Assembly: GCF_016808095.1 (NCBI RefSeq)
Contig: NC_068979.1
Location: forward strand, 10,563,001-10,627,000
Reading direction: 5' to 3'
Length of the DNA: 64,000 bases
From: Vigna angularis
Lineage: Eukaryota; Streptophyta; Magnoliopsida; Fabales; Fabaceae
Below are positions 60,249 to 64,000 of the stretch, piece by piece. The translations under genes were made by a program, and so were the position numbers. The notes beneath the pieces are model-generated. The model made no database searches. It saw nothing but the letters and a program-made list of their open reading frames with translations, and was not told the origin of the DNA. How positions within the stretch are numbered: the stretch's first letter is position 1; every line of letters starts with the position of its first letter.

Positions 60249-63200
60249 ATGGCTAGATCTAAACGACGACGTTCGGGCATTGTTGCCAGCCATATCAGAC
60301 CGAAAATGATTTTTCAGCCTATTCTGGAGGATGGAGTGTTTCGTTTTGATTGTTCTGTAAAGGATAGAGAAGCAGCATATCCTAGTATATCTTTTGTGAA
60401 CGGCAAGGACAGAGACACACCTATCTCTACTGAGAAGGTTCCTCTGTATAACCCTACGTTTGAGATACGATTAGAGCAGCAGATTGTAAAACTTGAGGTC
60501 AGTTACTTTATTAGCGTATATCTTCATATCTATTGGTTGTCAACTTTTCATCTTACCGGTGCTGATTATCTTTTTTGTTAAGAGGTGTTTATTAATTATC
60601 TTTTTTTTTCCTGGCGTAATTTTCTGTTAATGCCAATTTCTTGTCTCCAGAAATTGATTGAATTTGTTTTTGTACCAGCTGCCTGTAGGTTCCTCCCTTT
60701 ATGGAACTGGAGAAGTTAGCGGACAGCTTGAGAGGACGGGCCAAAGAGTTAGTCAATCTCATGGAATTTTTGTGTTAGAAATATTTACTTATTATCTAGG
60801 TGCTTATCAGTTAAATTTCATTTGCAGGTTTTCACATGGAACACTGATGCATGGGGTTATGGACCTGGAAATACATCCTTGTACCAATCACATCCGTGGG
60901 TGTTAGCTGTTCTTCCAAGTGGTGAGGGACTAGGAATCCTTGCTGACACTACAAGGCGCTGTGAGGTGCTGTACCATTTGGCTTCTTTTCATCTATAACC
61001 TTGAAGAGATGTTTATGCTGTTATATTAATCTGTTTGGTGATCATTTGTTTGTTTGTAAGCAGATTGATCTGAGGAAAGAATCAACAATACAGTTTGTTT
61101 CTCCATCTTCATATCCTGTCGTTACATTTGGTCCTTTTGCTTCACCCACTGCAGTGCTAAGTTCTCTATCGAAAGCAATTGGTAATTTTCTAATAAAAAA
61201 TATCAAATTATAATTATTTTAGCTCCATGGAAATTATGCCTCTTCATCTTGGTCGAGGGATTCAACATAAGGAGATTTTCTGCAATTATTTTATGTGTAA
61301 AAATTGAAGTCCGTCCTTACTCATGGAGAGTAGTCCATATCTATAGAGAACCTATTACCTGTAGTTGACCCACAATTATTGATTTCATATAGCATATGTT
61401 AATGTTTTATGTGTGTACATAAACATTTGTTTGTAATATGTGTAGTATGCTTTTACTTGGACCTAATTAAATTTATGTCTAAAAATAATGACATTATCAA
61501 TCAATTGTATTCATAATATTATGGTTATTTATTTATATTCTTCAAATTTAGAAGGCGAGTAATGTGAGTTTACTATTATCTTCCATTTTTTATCTGCATA
61601 ACTAAAATTTATGTACAAGATTGAAGAAAAGATCGTTTTCAAATTAAAATTTCATGCATGTATTAGGATATGAACATTATTCTGCAAAACTTAAAAGTTT
61701 TTCTTTGTCAGGAACTGTATTTATGCCCCCGAAATGGTCTTTAGGCTATCATCAGTGCCATTCGAGTTATTTATCTGATCAGGGAGTTCTGGAGGTACTT
61801 GTTTCTTTATCTATAGTGATGATTGTGGTATTAGTTGCATTCATATATTTTCGAAGTTAAAGTGCAATACTCTGAATATGACACGTGTCCCCAGTTATGC
61901 CTTTTATTGCTATATATGCTTTTTGGCTTTTTCAATTTTTTTGGTTATGAAAAAACGAAAATCCTTTTATACTTTGTTTAGTAAACCTGTATTTTAATGC
62001 ATAAGATATCTGGGATTTTCGGATGAGATGATAATATGCATGTGCTTGACACAAGCAGAAGAATGTGGTAGGATATCAGATTTCTTCATTTATGGGTATA
62101 CCATCCAATATACAAGGGAATCTGAGATGATTAGGAATCGTTTGGATATAAACCTATTTTAGCTAATGCACTTGTATTTGAATATGAAAATCCAGAAACT
62201 GAAAAGCGTTGTCATTACACCATGACATCATTTAGGGCATCTGTAATAAATTTAACCTTTCATACTTAACATCAATGACAAATTTTCATGTATCACAGAT
62301 AATTTTATTGTTATGCAGACATTCAAAATACCTAGGAATTTAGGAATTCTGCATCGGTATCAACTTAGTTTCATTCATTTCATTCTAACACTTGGTTCAA
62401 TTATCCCAAAGCATGTTAAGTCTTTGATATGTTAACAATTAAATTTTTGCAGGTTGCAAAAACGTTTCAGAAGAAGTGCATACCATGTGACGTGATATGG
62501 ATGGATACCGATTACATGGATGGTCTTCGTGTTTTCACATTTGACAAGGCAGGTTTATTTTACTTGTGGAAAATGATGAATTATTAATTTACATTATCAT
62601 ACTTTTTTACTTCAGATCTTTCTAATTATGCACTTGAATTGATTAATGTTTGGTACACGTCTTCCATGTCCTGTGTTTCATATGTTAAAGTGATGTATTG
62701 CATAGCTTGTAACCAGCAGTATGATGCACAAATACGATACTTGTATTAGATACGACATGTATTTGATATGCTGATTTTGAAAATAATAGGACAAGATACG
62801 AGATATATGCATATTGAAAAATGTACAAAATTCTTAAAAACATGATAAATATATGTTTACTATCATGTGATTCCAAATTAAAATCAAATGTATTAAATGT
62901 TTTCAACATAAAAATTTCTAAATCATTGAATGATTTATTGATAAGTATTGGGTAAAGTATCGGATACAAATACGTGTTGGATATGGATACGTGACATAAA
63001 TTGAAGTATCAGTGCATTATTGTTGCACTATTTCTGTTGATTTGTAAAATACATAGTAAAATTTTGGCCAAGCCATTTTAGTGTCTGGCAATAGTTTTTT
63101 TGTCTGGAAAAGTAAGTAGTATGATATATTTCGGGAGCGTTTCCGAGATCCCATGTTTTTGGTGTAATGTAGTGGTTGTAAAGTCATTTGAATGCTTGTA

Positions 63201-63880
63201 ACCTGCACTTTTGATTTCAAAATACTTAGTTAAATTTTGGCTTAGCCATTTTAAAGTCTGGCAATAGTTTTTAATTTAGAAAAGCAAGTATTGTGATATC
63301 TTTCAGAAGCGTTTCGAAGACCCCATGTCATTGGTGAAAGATCTCCGAAGTAGTGGTTGTAAAGTCATTTGGATGCTTGATCCTGGAATTAAGCTGGAAG
63401 AGGGTTATTTTGTATATGACAGTGGTTCTAAATGTGATGTTTGGATCCAAAATGAAGATCAAACTCCTTTCATAGGTATGCCTTTTGTTTTTCTTTTACA
63501 CAAATATTTTTGTCCTTCCTGCGTGTCTCATGATACCGTATATGCATTCTCAGGGGAGGTGTGGCCTGGCCCTTGTGTCTTCCCCGACTATACTCAGTCA
63601 AAAGTTCGTGCATGGTGGGCAAATTTAGTCAAAGATTTCATTTCCAATGGTGTTGATGGTATTTGGAATGATATGAACGAACCGACTATTTTTAAGGTAA
63701 TTCTAATATCCTTCGTTTCTTTTCATTAAATAATATGCAACAATATTTTGATACAAATCCCACTTTGTGACTCCTGATTTGTTCCGTTTCCAGGTTGAAA
63801 CAAATACAATGCCTGATAGCAATGTTCATAGAGGAGATAGTGAACTTGGTGGCTGTCAGAATCATTCTTTCTATCACAAT
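60249..63880 (+). CDS. HGL1: GH31 alpha-glucosidase, heteroglycan glucosidase 1 (HGL1) type, partial (5' part)
   Basis: Nine coding exons lie in the window: 60249-60497, 60679-60747, 60828-60965, 61064-61181, 61712-61794, 62453-62548, 63307-63475, 63554-63696, 63794-63880. They join to 384 residues in one frame, with the rest beyond the right edge. The family hydrolyses alpha-glucosidic bonds; the Arabidopsis homologue HGL1 is about 990 residues. Seen: FYGTGEVSGQ-type motif (LYGTGEVSGQLERTG), WNTDAWGYGPG, MPPKWSLGYHQC, IWMDTDYMDG (234-243), EVWPGPCVFPDYT and the nucleophile motif GIWNDMNEP, with catalytic Asp347. Two things are odd. The normally conserved CRWSY after GYHQ reads CHSSY (207-211). 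Keeping the frame between exons 6 and 7 needs a GC donor at 62549. No signal peptide is evident, which fits a non-secreted enzyme. Confidence 0.88.
63046..63218 (+). pseudogene. Decayed tandem copy of HGL1 exon 7 and its upstream intron
   Basis: This segment repeats at 63219-63390 with an offset of 173 bp. Both copies share AAAATAC..AGT.AAATTTTGG, GTCTGGCAATAGTTTTT, the exon start (GAGCGTTTC versus AAGCGTTTC), and TAGTGGTTGTAAAGTCATTT. The upstream copy has lost the acceptor (CAG to CGG), has a deletion and carries stops, so it is a dead exon within intron 6. Confidence 0.85.
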
Positions 63881-64000
63881 GTAATATATTTTACCCTTTT
63901 TGTGATTTTGGACTCACATGTTATTTTACCATAAACTTGTGGAGAATGTATATAAAGTGTTTCGAGTCTTGATTCTGTTGGATTATATAATTAGATATGG
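63881..64000 (+). other. Start of HGL1 intron 9
   Basis: Exon 9 ends at 63880 (CACAAT) with donor GTAATA. The remaining 120 bases look intronic, and the gene continues outside the window. Confidence 0.6.

Noticed and set aside
1..64000. CRISPR arrays, bacterial operons, rRNA and tRNA genes
   Set aside because: Nothing of the kind is seen; the regular repeats present are transposon-internal tandem repeats, and no cloverleaf with A and B boxes was recognised. A tRNAscan-type search would be decisive.

Overview
The window looks like plant nuclear DNA from a dicot, probably a legume of the Phaseoleae. This is an inference: the DNA is AT-rich, genes have many short introns with GT-AG borders, the closest protein families I recognise are those of Arabidopsis and legumes, and the intergenic space is filled with LTR retrotransposons, Mutator-like elements and TRIM elements of kinds common in Vigna, Phaseolus and Glycine. 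No species assignment is possible from the sequence alone.

Four host genes are well supported. (1) A three-exon ankyrin-repeat gene of the phytochrome-interacting ankyrin protein type, + strand, 4971-6619. (2) A single-exon F-box/kelch SKIP25-like gene, - strand, 19741-20886. (3) A complete 20-exon RecQ helicase of the plant RECQL2 type, - strand, 38318-50044. I reconstructed every exon; they sum to 2100 nt, 699 residues plus stop, in one uninterrupted frame. (4) The first nine coding exons of a GH31 alpha-glucosidase of the HGL1 type, + strand, from 60249 and running off the right edge. A fifth intact two-exon reading frame (GRF zinc finger plus membrane helix, 28677-29170) lies inside a Mutator-like element.

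Dead genes: a receptor-like kinase collapsed to about 0.7 kb (7962-8690), flanked by direct copies of its own former spacer; a second kinase remnant (35486-35830); Ty3-type gag-protease (13956-15596); Copia gag-protease-integrase start (43330-44732); and a short Copia gag remnant (54800-55370).

Mobile DNA by region: 1-2948, 5' end of a minus-strand LTR element with its LTR and primer-binding site; 11196-12351, Mutator-like element with a captured exon; 13956-18611, truncated Ty3 element with a long LTR; 21652-23871, 25682-28134 and 30274-32757, three solo LTRs of related families, each with a perfect 5-bp target duplication; 28159-29932, Mutator-like element with a perfect 9-bp target duplication; 32884-32910, a Helitron 3' end; 39814-40196, a TRIM in a RECQL2 intron; 42983-44876, a TRIM carrying a Copia segment in another RECQL2 intron; 50667-54311, a broken LTR; 56901-58739, a third long-inverted-repeat element.

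The host genes are not functionally linked. They cover light signalling, ubiquitin ligase substrate choice, DNA repair and glycan hydrolysis. I saw no clearly new biological system. The most informative structures are the TRIM-Copia chimera, the transposon-borne GRF gene, the collapsed kinase locus, and the altered catalytic-site motif and decayed exon copy in the GH31 gene.
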